Below, piece after piece: positions 40,463-49,237 of a DNA stretch of 64,000 bases (the stretch's first letter is position 1; each line of letters opens with the position of its first letter). The translations under genes were made by a program, and so were the position numbers. This DNA comes from Microbispora corallina (GTDB taxonomy: Bacteria; Actinomycetota; Actinomycetes; Streptosporangiales; Streptosporangiaceae): positions 62,001 to 126,000 of the forward strand of contig NZ_BOOC01000033.1 in NCBI RefSeq assembly GCF_016863035.1. The letters are read 5' to 3'. Below the pieces are notes generated by a model. The model was not told the origin of the DNA and did no database searches. It worked only from the letters and a program-made list of their open reading frames with translations.

Positions 40463-41746
40463 TCACTCGAAGCGGAGGGCTTCGATCGGCCGCAGCTTGG
40501 CGGCGCGGTTGGCCGGATAACTCCCGAAGAACAGGCCGATCGCCACCGAGACGCCGAGCGCCAATGCGATCGAGGCCGGGACGATCACCGGCTGGACGCC
40601 CGCGATCGTGAACTGGGCGCCGATCACCGCGATGAGCACGCCGAGCAGGCCGCCGACGAGGCTGAGCATCGTGGCCTCGGCGAGGAACTGCCCGAGGATG
40701 GCGCCCCGCGGCGCCCCGATGGCCTTGCGGATGCCGATCTCCCGGGTCCGCTCGGTCACCGTGACCAGCATGATGTTGGTGATCCCGATGCCGCCCACCA
40801 GGAGGCTGATCGCGGCCACGGCCCCGAGCAGCACGGTGAACGTGCCGGTCGCCGCGCTCACCGTCTCCTGCAGGGTGGCCTGGTTGAGGATGCGGAAGTC
40901 GGCGGCGGCCGTCCCGGTGACGCCGTGCCGCTGGTCGAGCACCTGCGTCACCTCGGCCTGGGCGGTGTCGACGGTGTCGGCGCTCTTGGCCTGGACGAGG
41001 ATCTGGCCCAGCGGGCCGAACCCGGTCAGGCTCTGCTGCACGGCCGGCAGCGGCGCGATCGCCACGTCGTCGGCGTCCTGGAACCCCGACGACCCGGCCT
41101 CCTTGAGCACTCCGACGACCGTGAACGGCACGCCCGACACGTTGATCTGCTTGCCGACCGGGTTCACCGTGCCGAACAGGTCCTGGGCCACGGTGTGCCC
41201 GATGACCACGACCTTCCTGGCGGCCAGGACGTCGTCGTTGAAGAAGTACGTCCCGGCGGCGACGGGCTTGTTCGACGCCTCGAAGTAGCTGGGGTAGGTG
41301 CCGACGAGCTGCTGGATCGAGTGGCTCGCGCCCTCGTACGTCGCGGTCTGGGCCTGGGCGGTCACGACCGGGGAGACGCTCTTGACCGAGGGGGCCTCCG
41401 CCGGGTCGGCGAGCGCCCGGGCGTCCTCCACGGTCAGGTCCTTGGCCTGGGTCCGGGGACCCGACCCCTGGCCGCCCTGCCCGCCGCCGCCCCCGCCGAA
41501 CAGCCGGGCGAACCCTCCCCCGCCGCCTCCGCCGCCTCCGCCCGCGGTGGACGGCATGACGGTCAGGGAGTTGGCGCCGAGCCGCTGGATGTTCTGCTGG
41601 ATCTGCTGCGAGGAGCCCTGGCCCACGGCGACCAGGAGGATCACCGCGGCGACCCCGATCAGGATGCCGAGCATGGTCAGCGCGCTGCGCATCTTGTTGG
41701 CGGCCAGGCCCCGGAGGGCGAACCGCAGGACCTCGGCGGCGTTCAC
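40463..41746 (-). CDS. MacB-like ABC permease (FtsX-type)
   Basis: Type VII ABC permease of 427 residues. One helix near the N-terminus (RSALTMLGILIGVAAVILL) and three at the C-terminus flank a MacB-type extracytoplasmic domain. An early part of that domain is a Gly-run segment with eleven consecutive Gly residues followed by FARLFGGGGGG. The cytoplasmic motif EIGIRKAIGAPR is typical of MacB/LolCE. GTG 41746 overlaps the ATPase stop. It probably powers export of a peptide, lipid or drug by transenvelope mechanotransmission. Confidence 0.9.
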   Translation of the reverse strand: MNAAEVLRFALRGLAANKMRSALTMLGILIGVAAVILLVAVGQGSSQQIQQNIQRLGANSLTVMPSTAGGGGGGGGGGFARLFGGGGGGQGGQGSGPRTQAKDLTVEDARALADPAEAPSVKSVSPVVTAQAQTATYEGASHSIQQLVGTYPSYFEASNKPVAAGTYFFNDDVLAARKVVVIGHTVAQDLFGTVNPVGKQINVSGVPFTVVGVLKEAGSSGFQDADDVAIAPLPAVQQSLTGFGPLGQILVQAKSADTVDTAQAEVTQVLDQRHGVTGTAAADFRILNQATLQETVSAATGTFTVLLGAVAAISLLVGGIGITNIMLVTVTERTREIGIRKAIGAPRGAILGQFLAEATMLSLVGGLLGVLIAVIGAQFTIAGVQPVIVPASIALALGVSVAIGLFFGSYPANRAAKLRPIEALRFE

Positions 41747-42483
41747 GACGCCACCCCGGCGAGCCGCGGCGGCAGCCCGGTCACGGGCGCGGTGCGGGCG
41801 TCCTCGACCACCTGGCCGTCCATGAGGCGGACGACCCGCTTGGCGTGCGCCGCGACCTCCTCCTCGTGGGTGATGACGACGAGGGTCCGGCCGCTCGCGC
41901 TGAGCCGGTCGAAGATGGTCATGATGTCCTCGCTGGACTTGCTGTCGAGGGCGCCCGTGGGCTCGTCGGCGAGCAGCAGGGTCGGCGCCGTGACGAGTGC
42001 CCGGGCCACGGCGACCCGCTGCTGCTGGCCGCCGGACAGCTCGTTGGGCTGGTGGCCGACCCGCTCGGCCAGCCCCACCCGGTCGAGCGCGGCCAGCGCC
42101 CGCCTGCGCCGCTCGGCCGCCTTCACACCCCCGTACGCCAGGGGGAGCTCGACGTTGGCGAGGGCGCTCATGCGGGGGATCAGGTTGAACGACTGGAAGA
42201 CGAACCCGACCTTGCGGTTGCGCAGGATCGCCAGCTGGAACTCGTCGAGCGCGCCGACGTCGGTGCCGTCGAGCAGGTAGCGGCCGGACGACGGCACGTC
42301 GAGGCAGCCGATGATGTTCATCAGCGTCGACTTGCCGGAGCCGGAGGCGCCCATGATGGCCACGTAGTCCCCGGTCTCGACGGTCAGCGAGACCCCGCGC
42401 AGCGCGCGGACGGTCGTCTCCCCCTCGCCGTACACCTTCGCGACCTGCCGGAGGTCGAGGACCGGGGTCCGCCGGGCGCTCAT
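41743..42483 (-). CDS. MacB-type ABC ATPase
   Basis: ATPase of 246 residues with Walker A GASGSGKST, Q-loop FVFQSFNLIPRMSALANVELPL, signature LSGGQQQRVAVARAL, Walker B LLLADEP and D-loop GALDSKSS, all characteristic of the LolD/MacB group. The ATG overlaps the adaptor stop as ATGA, and the end overlaps the permease GTG. In this locus the ATPase and permease are separate genes, as usual for Gram-positives. Confidence 0.93.
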   Translation of the reverse strand: MSARRTPVLDLRQVAKVYGEGETTVRALRGVSLTVETGDYVAIMGASGSGKSTLMNIIGCLDVPSSGRYLLDGTDVGALDEFQLAILRNRKVGFVFQSFNLIPRMSALANVELPLAYGGVKAAERRRRALAALDRVGLAERVGHQPNELSGGQQQRVAVARALVTAPTLLLADEPTGALDSKSSEDIMTIFDRLSASGRTLVVITHEEEVAAHAKRVVRLMDGQVVEDARTAPVTGLPPRLAGVAS

Positions 42484-43649
42484 CTCGCGCCCCTGCCGCC
42501 GCCACCGCCGCCGCCGAAGTTGCGGCCCAGCCCGCCCCCGCCTCCTCCGGGGAACGGGAACCCGCCCGTGCCGCCGGTCGTCGTGGGTAGCGGACGCACC
42601 ACCTGGTCGCCCTCGTCGAGGCCCGACGTGATCTCGGTGGTGGTGTCGCCCTTGACGCCGACCTGCACCCTGCGCACGACCTGCCTGCCGTTCTCCAGCA
42701 CGGTCACCGTGCTCTGGCCGCCCGCGGTCGTGACCGTCGAGGTCGGCACGGTCAGCACGTCGTCGGCCCGGTCGACCGTCACCTGGACGCTCGCCGTCTG
42801 GCCGAGCCGCACGGTCGACGGGACGCCGGTCAGCGAGATCGTGACCGCGTACTGGACGACGTTGTTGTTCGTCTGGGGCTGGGGGTCGATCACGGTGACC
42901 TTGCCGTCCGCGGTGACGCCGGTGAGGGCGTCGAACGTCACGGTCGCCGCCTGGCCCACCTTGAGCCGGGTGACGTCGGCCTCGGTGAAGTCGCCGACGA
43001 TCTGCAGCCGGGACGGGTCGGCGAGCTGGATGAAGCCGCCGGACGCCGTGCTCTGCGAGCCGCTCTGGGACGACCCGCCGCCCTGGGAGCCGCCGCTGCC
43101 CGACCCGCCGCCGGACGCACCGCCGGACGCACCGCCGGAGCCGTTCGAGGAGCCGCCCTCCGAGCCGTTCACCGCGGTGACGACCCCGGCGAACGGCGCC
43201 TTGATCACGGTGCCGGTCACGGCCCGCTCGGCGGCGCGGTAGGAGTTGCGGGCGCTGATGTACTGCGAGTAGCCCGAGGCGGTCGAGGTGTCCGCGTCGG
43301 AGGCGGCGTCGAAGCTCGCCTTCGCGGCGTCGAGGTTCTCCTGCGCCGTCGTGTCGTCGAGACGGGCGAGCACCTGGCCCTTCTTGACCTTGTCCCCGGC
43401 CTTCACCTTGACGGACTCGACCGTTCCGCTCGTCCCGAAGTCGAGCGCGCGGGTGCGGGCGCTCTCCACCGAGCCGGAGGCCGAGACCGAGGCCAGGACG
43501 GTTCCCCGGGTGACGCGGGACGTCAGCGGCGACGCGTCGGCCGAGGAGTCGCCCCCGAGGGACGCCCAGGCCGCCGCGATCCCGCCCAGCAGGAGCACCA
43601 GCAGGACGCCGTTGATCAACAGCGTCCTGCGCTTCGTCGACAGCTTCAC
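42480..43649 (-). CDS. MacA/HlyD-like efflux adaptor (first copy)
   Basis: Membrane-anchored adaptor of 389 residues. N-terminal helix (about 8-28), then the biotinyl-lipoyl half VESVKVKAGDKVKKGQVLARLDD, a short helical hairpin, and the second half VIKAPFAGVVTAVNGSEGG. A Ser/Gly-rich loop (GSGGASGGASGGGSGSGG) and two beta domains follow, ending in a Gly-rich tail. GTG 43649 has CCAGGG upstream; an in-frame TTG at 43667 is the longer alternative. It is the first gene of the seven-gene efflux operon and diverges from the second adaptor. Confidence 0.87.
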   Translation of the reverse strand: MKLSTKRRTLLINGVLLVLLLGGIAAAWASLGGDSSADASPLTSRVTRGTVLASVSASGSVESARTRALDFGTSGTVESVKVKAGDKVKKGQVLARLDDTTAQENLDAAKASFDAASDADTSTASGYSQYISARNSYRAAERAVTGTVIKAPFAGVVTAVNGSEGGSSNGSGGASGGASGGGSGSGGSQGGGSSQSGSQSTASGGFIQLADPSRLQIVGDFTEADVTRLKVGQAATVTFDALTGVTADGKVTVIDPQPQTNNNVVQYAVTISLTGVPSTVRLGQTASVQVTVDRADDVLTVPTSTVTTAGGQSTVTVLENGRQVVRRVQVGVKGDTTTEITSGLDEGDQVVRPLPTTTGGTGGFPFPGGGGGGLGRNFGGGGGGGRGAR

Positions 43650-43775
43650 GACGACGAACCCTGGCAAACAGCGCTTCGGGCAACCTCGGCCGTTGCTGAG
43701 GGTTTGCTGGCAGTCGTCGTATCCACAGTCAACTCTCAGGTTCGGCCAAGGCGGCGGTGACGTGGCGTCAGCAGG

Positions 43776-45785
43776 ATGTCCGCCATGAGCTCGATGACTC
43801 CCGTCCGCGTGGGGGGACTGGCGCTGGCCGCGGTCGTCGTCGCGAGCGTGGTCGCGGTCACGACCGCGGGCGGCTCGCCGGCGGTCGCCCCCGTGTCCCT
43901 CGCGGCCGCCGCGCGCGGCACGGTCACGTCGTACGTCTCGGCCGCCGGCAACACGGTCGACGACGGCGTGCGGGACCTCGCGTTCGGCGCGGAGGGCACG
44001 GTCGAGAAGGTGTACGTCAAGCCCGGGGACAAGGTCGAGAAGGGCCAGGTCCTCGCCCGCGTCGACGACACCGTCGCCCGCGAGGACTACGACGCCGCCA
44101 AGGCCGCCCTCGCCGCCGCCCAGGAGACCCTCGACAACGTACGGAACGGCGTCGCGGTGCCCGCCGGATCCGGGGGCACGTCCGGCGCAGGCGGATCGGG
44201 CGGTTCCTCTGCGGGCGGCGGGACCGGCGGCTCGGGCGGCGGTTCCGGCGCGCGCGGCGGATCGGGCGGCTTCTCCGGAGGAGGCGGGGGTGCCGGGGGC
44301 TCGTCCGGGGCAGGCGGCTCGGGCGGCGCCGGCGGCGGCTCAGGTGCGGGCGGCGGTTCCGGCGCGGGCGGCTCAGGCGGTGGTTCTGGGGCAGGCGGTT
44401 CGGGTGGCGGTGCCGGGGGGTCGCAGCCGCAGTGCCCGACCTCCTCGGCCCGGCCGACACCGCGGCCGACGGCCCAGCCCACGACACGGCCCAGCACAGG
44501 GCCCACGGCACACCCCTCGCCGTCGCCCACCGGCATGGTCCCCGGAGGATCCGGCGCCGGCGCGCAGCCCGCGAGCCTGACGGCGCCCGCCGTGGCACTC
44601 CCGGCGGCGACGCCGTCCGGGGCCGGCGCGACGACCGCGGCCCTCGCCGATCCTCCGTTCACGACCGGAGGGACCTCGGCGAACGTGGCGCTCGTCGCGT
44701 ACGCGACCACGGTGACCGGGACGACGCCCGCGACCCCGCCCACGTCGCCCCGGCCGACAGCGGAGCCCACGGCGACCCCCCGGCCGACCCCGCACCCGAC
44801 CGCGTCCCCCAGCCCGGAGCCGACCCCGGCCCCCGGCGGGTCGCACGGCCACGGGCACGGGCACGGTCACGGCAAGCCGCACCATCCGGCGCCCACCCCG
44901 ACGGTCACGGTCAGCGTGTCGATCCCGCCGACCGCTCCCACGCCCACCGCCTCCCCCACGCCGACCCCCCGCCCGTCGTCCACCGCCTGCGCCCCCCAAG
45001 GCTCGCAGGGCTCACAGGGTTCCCAGGGCCAGGGCGGCCAGGGAGGCCGGGGCGCCGGAGCGGGCCAGGGCTTCGGCGGACGCGGCGGCCAGGGCGGCCA
45101 AGGGGGTCAGGGCAGCGGCGGCGGCCGGCAGCTCACGGAGGCGGAGGCCGAGGCGCAGGTCAGCAAGGCCACCACCGACCTGGGCGACGCGAAGGACGCG
45201 CTCGCGGGCGTGAAGATCAAGGCGCCCGCGGACGGCACCGTGCTGACCGTCGCGGGCACCGTCGGCACCCACTACACGTCCGGGACGTTCATCACCCTCG
45301 GAGACCTCTCCGACCTGGAGGTCCAGGCCATGTTCACCGAGTCGGACGTCGGCGTGCTCAAGCTGGGCCAGAAGGCCACGATCACGTTCGCCACCCAGCC
45401 GGGCCAGACGTACGCCGGCGAGGTCGCCCACATCGACCCGACGGCGACCACGAGCAGCCGGCTCGTCCGGTACGGCGTGACGATCAGCCTCGACAACCGG
45501 CCGGCCCGGCTGCTCCTCGGACAGAGCGCGAGCGTCTCCGTGCTCACGGGCGAGGCGTCCGGCGCGCTGTACGTGCCTGCGCAGGCGGTGCGGACGGCGG
45601 GCGACGGCACGACCACGGTGACGGTGCGCAGCGGCGGCGGTCAGGTCAGGCGGACGGTGAAGGTCGGCGTCCGCGGCGACCGCTACGTGGAGATCCTCAG
45701 CGGGCTCTCCGACGGCGACGAGGTCGTCCTCCCCGCGGACGCCGCCGGCGGCGGCTTCCCCCAGGAGGGCTTCCCGGGCGCCTGA
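43776..45785 (+). CDS. HlyD-like adaptor with a ~320-residue low-complexity insertion (second copy)
   Basis: Adaptor-like protein of 669 residues. The N-terminal helix (13-30) and first lipoyl half (GTVEKVYVKPGDKVEKGQVLARVDD) are normal. The helical hairpin begins at about 100-122 and is resumed at 453-477 (EAEAEAQVSKATTDLGDAKDAL), then KIKAPADGTVLTVAGT completes the lipoyl fold. Between them are a Gly/Ser tract (130-216), Cys220, a Pro/Thr stretch with a His run (HGHGHGHGHG, 357-366), Cys405 and a Gln/Gly tract (409-450). Beta domains follow. The gene diverges from the efflux operon and converges on the second two-component system. Confidence 0.8.
   Translation: MSAMSSMTPVRVGGLALAAVVVASVVAVTTAGGSPAVAPVSLAAAARGTVTSYVSAAGNTVDDGVRDLAFGAEGTVEKVYVKPGDKVEKGQVLARVDDTVAREDYDAAKAALAAAQETLDNVRNGVAVPAGSGGTSGAGGSGGSSAGGGTGGSGGGSGARGGSGGFSGGGGGAGGSSGAGGSGGAGGGSGAGGGSGAGGSGGGSGAGGSGGGAGGSQPQCPTSSARPTPRPTAQPTTRPSTGPTAHPSPSPTGMVPGGSGAGAQPASLTAPAVALPAATPSGAGATTAALADPPFTTGGTSANVALVAYATTVTGTTPATPPTSPRPTAEPTATPRPTPHPTASPSPEPTPAPGGSHGHGHGHGHGKPHHPAPTPTVTVSVSIPPTAPTPTASPTPTPRPSSTACAPQGSQGSQGSQGQGGQGGRGAGAGQGFGGRGGQGGQGGQGSGGGRQLTEAEAEAQVSKATTDLGDAKDALAGVKIKAPADGTVLTVAGTVGTHYTSGTFITLGDLSDLEVQAMFTESDVGVLKLGQKATITFATQPGQTYAGEVAHIDPTATTSSRLVRYGVTISLDNRPARLLLGQSASVSVLTGEASGALYVPAQAVRTAGDGTTTVTVRSGGGQVRRTVKVGVRGDRYVEILSGLSDGDEVVLPADAAGGGFPQEGFPGA
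44160..44420 (+). repeat. Gly/Ser-coding short tandem repeats
   Basis: Degenerate repeats of ggcggttccggcgcgggc type encode residues 130-216 of the second adaptor. Unit lengths are multiples of three, so expansion or contraction would preserve the frame. Confidence 0.8.
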
Positions 45786-45827
45786 CGGTCCCTCGGCACG
45801 GGCCCGGCCGCCGGGAAGAGAGGGGGG

Positions 45828-47222
45828 TCAGGGCAGCGCTTCGGGACTGAGGGGGAGGACGACGCGGAAGGCCGCGCCCGCCCCCGGCTCGGACCGCACG
45901 CTCACCGTCCCGCCGTGAGCCCGTACGAGCGAGTCGACGATGGCGAGGCCCAGACCGGCGCCTCCCGAGGGCCGGGTCCGTGACGGGTCGGCGCGGTAGA
46001 ACCGTTCGAACACCCGGGCGGCCTGCTCGGCCGTGAGCCCCGGTCCCTTGTCGGCGACCTCCAGGAAGGCCTGGTCTCCCTCGCTGCCCACCCGCACGGT
46101 GACCGGGGTGCCCTCGGGGGTGTGGGTGGTGGCGTTGCTCATCAGGTTGCCGACCACCTGGCGCAGCCGCACCTCGTCGCCTGAGACGATCAGGGCGGTC
46201 TCCCCCTCGATGGTGAGGGAGACGTCGCGGTCGGGGCGGAGCGTCCGGGCGTCGTGGACGGCGTCGGCCGCGAGGGCCAGCAGGTCCACGGGCTGCCGGG
46301 CCAGCGGGCGCTGCTGGTCGAGCCGCGCGAGCAGCAGCAGGTCTTCGACGAGCAGGCCCATGCGGGCGGCCTCGCTCTCGATGCGGGACATCAGCCGGGT
46401 GGTGTCCGCGTCCGGCACCTGCCGGTGGAACTCGGCGAACCCCCGGATCGACGTGAGCGGGGTCCGCAGCTCGTGCGAGGCGTCGGCGACGAACCGGCGC
46501 ATCCTGGCCTCGGACTCCCTGGCGGCGGCCTCGGAGGCGGCCCGGGCGGCGAACGCCGCCTCGATCTGGGCGAGCATCCCGTTGAGCGACCGGGCGAGCC
46601 GCCCGACCTCCGTACGCGGGTCGCGGTCGGGGATGCGGCTGCCGAGATGCCCCTGGGCGATGGCCTCCGCGGTCGCCTCGATCTCCGCGAGCGGCCGCAG
46701 GCTCCGCCGTACGATCACGACGCCGACGACGGCGAGCCCGGCCATGACCAGGCCGCCGCCGAGCAGTTCGATGAGCGCGAGCCGGGTGGTGATCTCCCGG
46801 ACCGAGGCCATGTCGACGGCGACGACCACCGAGCCGAACCCGTCGATCGGCACGACCCGGGCCCGCCAGAGCCCGTCTCCCGATGTGGCGGCGACGGTCC
46901 GGGGCTCGGTGGAGGTCACGGCCCCCGGCCCGGGACGGCCCTCGACGGCCATTCCGGCCTGGGCGAGCAGCGTCCTGCCTGAGGTGTCGCGCACCTCCAC
47001 GCGGCCGTCGGGCGGCACCCGCAGCCTGCCGAAGAACGCCGGGCCGCGCTCGAGCCTCATGGCGGCCTCGCGCGCCACCATGCCGACCTGCATGTCCACA
47101 CGGGTGACCAGGTAGTCCCGCAGCACCGACACGCTGCCGACCCCGATGACCGCGAGGGCCACCGCGACCAGCGCGAGCATCGCCGCGCTGAGACGGATCC
47201 GCAGCGGCGTGCGTCCGGACAC
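45828..47222 (-). CDS. Second sensor histidine kinase, paralogue of the efflux kinase
   Basis: Kinase of 464 residues. Helices near 12-34 and 150-172 flank a sensor of about 115 residues. HAMP, HisKA with His250 in DASHELRTPLTSIRGF, and HATPase_c (NLMSNATTHTPEGTP, DKGPGLTAEQ, GGAGLGLAI) follow. The catalytic half is nearly collinear with the other kinase (VRRSLRPL, RDPRTEVGRLARSLNGML), while the sensor domains differ. It starts at GTG three bases after its regulator's stop. Confidence 0.93.
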   Translation of the reverse strand: MSGRTPLRIRLSAAMLALVAVALAVIGVGSVSVLRDYLVTRVDMQVGMVAREAAMRLERGPAFFGRLRVPPDGRVEVRDTSGRTLLAQAGMAVEGRPGPGAVTSTEPRTVAATSGDGLWRARVVPIDGFGSVVVAVDMASVREITTRLALIELLGGGLVMAGLAVVGVVIVRRSLRPLAEIEATAEAIAQGHLGSRIPDRDPRTEVGRLARSLNGMLAQIEAAFAARAASEAAARESEARMRRFVADASHELRTPLTSIRGFAEFHRQVPDADTTRLMSRIESEAARMGLLVEDLLLLARLDQQRPLARQPVDLLALAADAVHDARTLRPDRDVSLTIEGETALIVSGDEVRLRQVVGNLMSNATTHTPEGTPVTVRVGSEGDQAFLEVADKGPGLTAEQAARVFERFYRADPSRTRPSGGAGLGLAIVDSLVRAHGGTVSVRSEPGAGAAFRVVLPLSPEALP

Positions 47223-47225
47223 GGC

Positions 47226-47936
47226 CTACACGCCGGCCGGGGGCACCCGCATGACGTATCCGACGCCGCGCAGCGTGTGGATGAGCCGGGGGTGGGTGTT
47301 GTCGAGCTTGCGGCGCAGCACCGACACGTACGACTCGACGATCCCGGCGTCGCCCCGGAAGTCGTAGTCCCACACATGGTCGAGGATCTGGGCCTTGGAC
47401 AGCACCCGGCCGGCGTTCGCCATGAAGTAGCGCAGCAGCTTGAACTCGGTGGGCGACAGCGGGACCGCGGTGCCCGACCGCCAGACCTCGTGCGACTCCT
47501 CGTCCAGCTCGATGTCCGCGAACGTGAGGCGCGGCGGCGCGCCCAGCGGGTCCCCCGCCGTACGGCGCAGGACGGCGCGGATGCGCGCGACGACCTCCTC
47601 CAGGCTGAACGGCTTGGTGACGTAGTCGTCGCCGCCGAGGGTGAGCCCGCGGATCTTGTCCTCGGTGGCGTCCCTGGCGGTGAGGAAGACGACGGGCGTG
47701 TGGGTGCCGCCCCCGCGCAGGCGGCGGACGATGTCGAACCCGTCCATGTCGGGCAGCATGACGTCGAGCACGATGAGGTCGGGCCGGTGGCGCTGCGCCG
47801 CCGACACCGCCTCGGTCCCGTTCGACGCGGTGGTGACCTCGAAACCGGCGTATCGGAGACTGGCCGCGAGGAGCTCGAGGATGTTCGGCTCGTCCTCGAC
47901 GATCAGCAGCCGGGCTTCGGCAGATTCAACGACCAT
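47226..47936 (-). CDS. Second OmpR-family response regulator, paralogue of the efflux regulator
   Basis: Response regulator of 236 residues. It has a receiver with E14-D15, phospho-acceptor D58 in LIVLDVMLPDMDGF and VTKPFSLEEVVARIRAVLRR, and a winged helix ending LIHTLRGVGYVMR. It shares long identical runs with the first regulator, including SLRYAGFEV. Its start lies 12 bases after the stop of the oxidase gene, so its promoter is probably inside that gene's 3' end, where TTAACA and CATCTA are spaced by 17 bases. Confidence 0.93.
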   Translation of the reverse strand: MVVESAEARLLIVEDEPNILELLAASLRYAGFEVTTASNGTEAVSAAQRHRPDLIVLDVMLPDMDGFDIVRRLRGGGTHTPVVFLTARDATEDKIRGLTLGGDDYVTKPFSLEEVVARIRAVLRRTAGDPLGAPPRLTFADIELDEESHEVWRSGTAVPLSPTEFKLLRYFMANAGRVLSKAQILDHVWDYDFRGDAGIVESYVSVLRRKLDNTHPRLIHTLRGVGYVMRVPPAGV

Positions 47937-47948
47937 GGCGGAAGCACT

Positions 47949-49139
47949 CTAGATGCTTTTCGGTAAGGGAACTGTTAAGGCGATATGACGGGCTATGGCC
48001 AGACTTGAGGTGGCCGCCGGGGACGGGGCGTTCCGGACCAGGACGATCCTGCCGTGCACGTCGATCGCGAAGTCGTCGAGCAGCCGGCCGTCGCGCGCCA
48101 CGGCCTGGGCCCGCACGCCGCCTCCGGTCCTCTCCAGGTCCGCCGCGGTCAGGGCCGGGACGTAGCGCCGGGCGGCCGACAGGAACGCGCTCCCCGCCAC
48201 CGAGCCGTACACCTCCCGCACGCCGGTCCGCCAGTGGGCGGCCGCCATCCGCCGCGTCCCCGGCCAGCCGAGGATCCTGCGCAGATCGCGGGGCGAGACG
48301 TCGCGCCAGGTGTACCCCTCGAACGCGAGGGCGAGCACCGCGTTGGGGCCGACGAGGACCTCGCCGTCGATCCGGCGGGTGAGATGGACGCCCAGGAACG
48401 GGTAACGGGGGTCGGGAACGGGATAGATGAGCCCGCGGACCAGGCTCTTGGCCGAGCCGGCCAGCCGGTGGTACTCCCCGCGGAAGGGCACGATCCGCAC
48501 CTCGCCGGGGGTTCCGGCCAGCTCCGCCACCCGGTCGGTGCCGAGCCCGGCGCAGGAGATCAGGGTGTCGAAGCGGAACACCGTGCCGCCCGCCGCCACC
48601 TCGACGGCCCCGGCCCTCTCCCTGATCCCGCGCACCGGATGCGAGAGCCGTACGGACCCGCCGGAGGCGGCCACATCGGCGGCGAGGCGGCGCGCGACGG
48701 CCGGGAAGTCGGTGATCGCGGTGCGCGGCGAGTGGACGGCGCCGACGCCGACCGCGTCCGGCTCGATCTCGCGCAGGCCGAGCCCGTCGAGCTCCGCGAT
48801 GCGGGGCACGCCGTTCTCCCTGGCCCGCGCTGCGATCCGGCGCAGCCCGGGCAGCTCGGCGCGCGACGAGGCCACGACGAGCTTGCCGACCTCGTCGTAC
48901 GGCAGGCCGTGCTCGGCGCAGTACTCGCGCAGCATCGCGACGCCGTCCCGGCACAGCGTGGCCTTCAGCGACCCGGGGGCGTAGTAGATCCCGGCGTGGA
49001 CGACGCCGCTGTTGTGCCCGGTCTGGTGGGCCGCGACGCGGTCCTCCTTGTCGAGCACGGTGACCTCGGCGCCCGCCCGCGACATCTCCCGGGCGACGGC
49101 CAGGCCGAGGATCCCCGCGCCGACGATCCCGATCCTCAT
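47949..49139 (-). CDS. lhgO: L-2-hydroxyglutarate oxidase-like FAD enzyme
   Basis: FAD-dependent DAO-family enzyme of 396 residues. The nucleotide-binding motif GAGILGLAVAREM starts at residue 7. The diagnostic GHNSGVVHAGIYYAPGSLKA is present, together with VPFRGEYHRL, LIYPVPDPRYPFLGVHLTR and GPNAVLALAFEGY, all typical of LhgO/L2HGDH. Expected reaction: oxidation of L-2-hydroxyglutarate, a by-product of central metabolism, to 2-oxoglutarate. ATG at 49139. It faces away from the LexA-box gene. Confidence 0.88.
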   Translation of the reverse strand: MRIGIVGAGILGLAVAREMSRAGAEVTVLDKEDRVAAHQTGHNSGVVHAGIYYAPGSLKATLCRDGVAMLREYCAEHGLPYDEVGKLVVASSRAELPGLRRIAARARENGVPRIAELDGLGLREIEPDAVGVGAVHSPRTAITDFPAVARRLAADVAASGGSVRLSHPVRGIRERAGAVEVAAGGTVFRFDTLISCAGLGTDRVAELAGTPGEVRIVPFRGEYHRLAGSAKSLVRGLIYPVPDPRYPFLGVHLTRRIDGEVLVGPNAVLALAFEGYTWRDVSPRDLRRILGWPGTRRMAAAHWRTGVREVYGSVAGSAFLSAARRYVPALTAADLERTGGGVRAQAVARDGRLLDDFAIDVHGRIVLVRNAPSPAATSSLAIARHIALTVPLPKSI

Positions 49140-49210
49140 GCGGGTACCGCCCGCGGCCGGTGGTGTCCCATGCCCGACATTGTGACGCAGCCGCCCCGAT
49201 CCTCGGTGAT

Positions 49211-49231
49211 CGAACTTCTGTTCGGTATAGT
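49211..49231 (+). promoter_or_regulatory. LexA (SOS) box with adjacent -10 element
   Basis: CGAAC-TTCT-GTTCG (49211-49224) is an exact CGAAC-N4-GTTCG, the LexA box form of actinobacteria and Bacillus. TATAGT (49226-49231) follows one base later as a good -10. The box would block RNA polymerase, giving DNA-damage induction of the downstream gene. It is only 72 bases from the divergent lhgO start. Confidence 0.72.
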
Positions 49232-49237
49232 CGCGGC

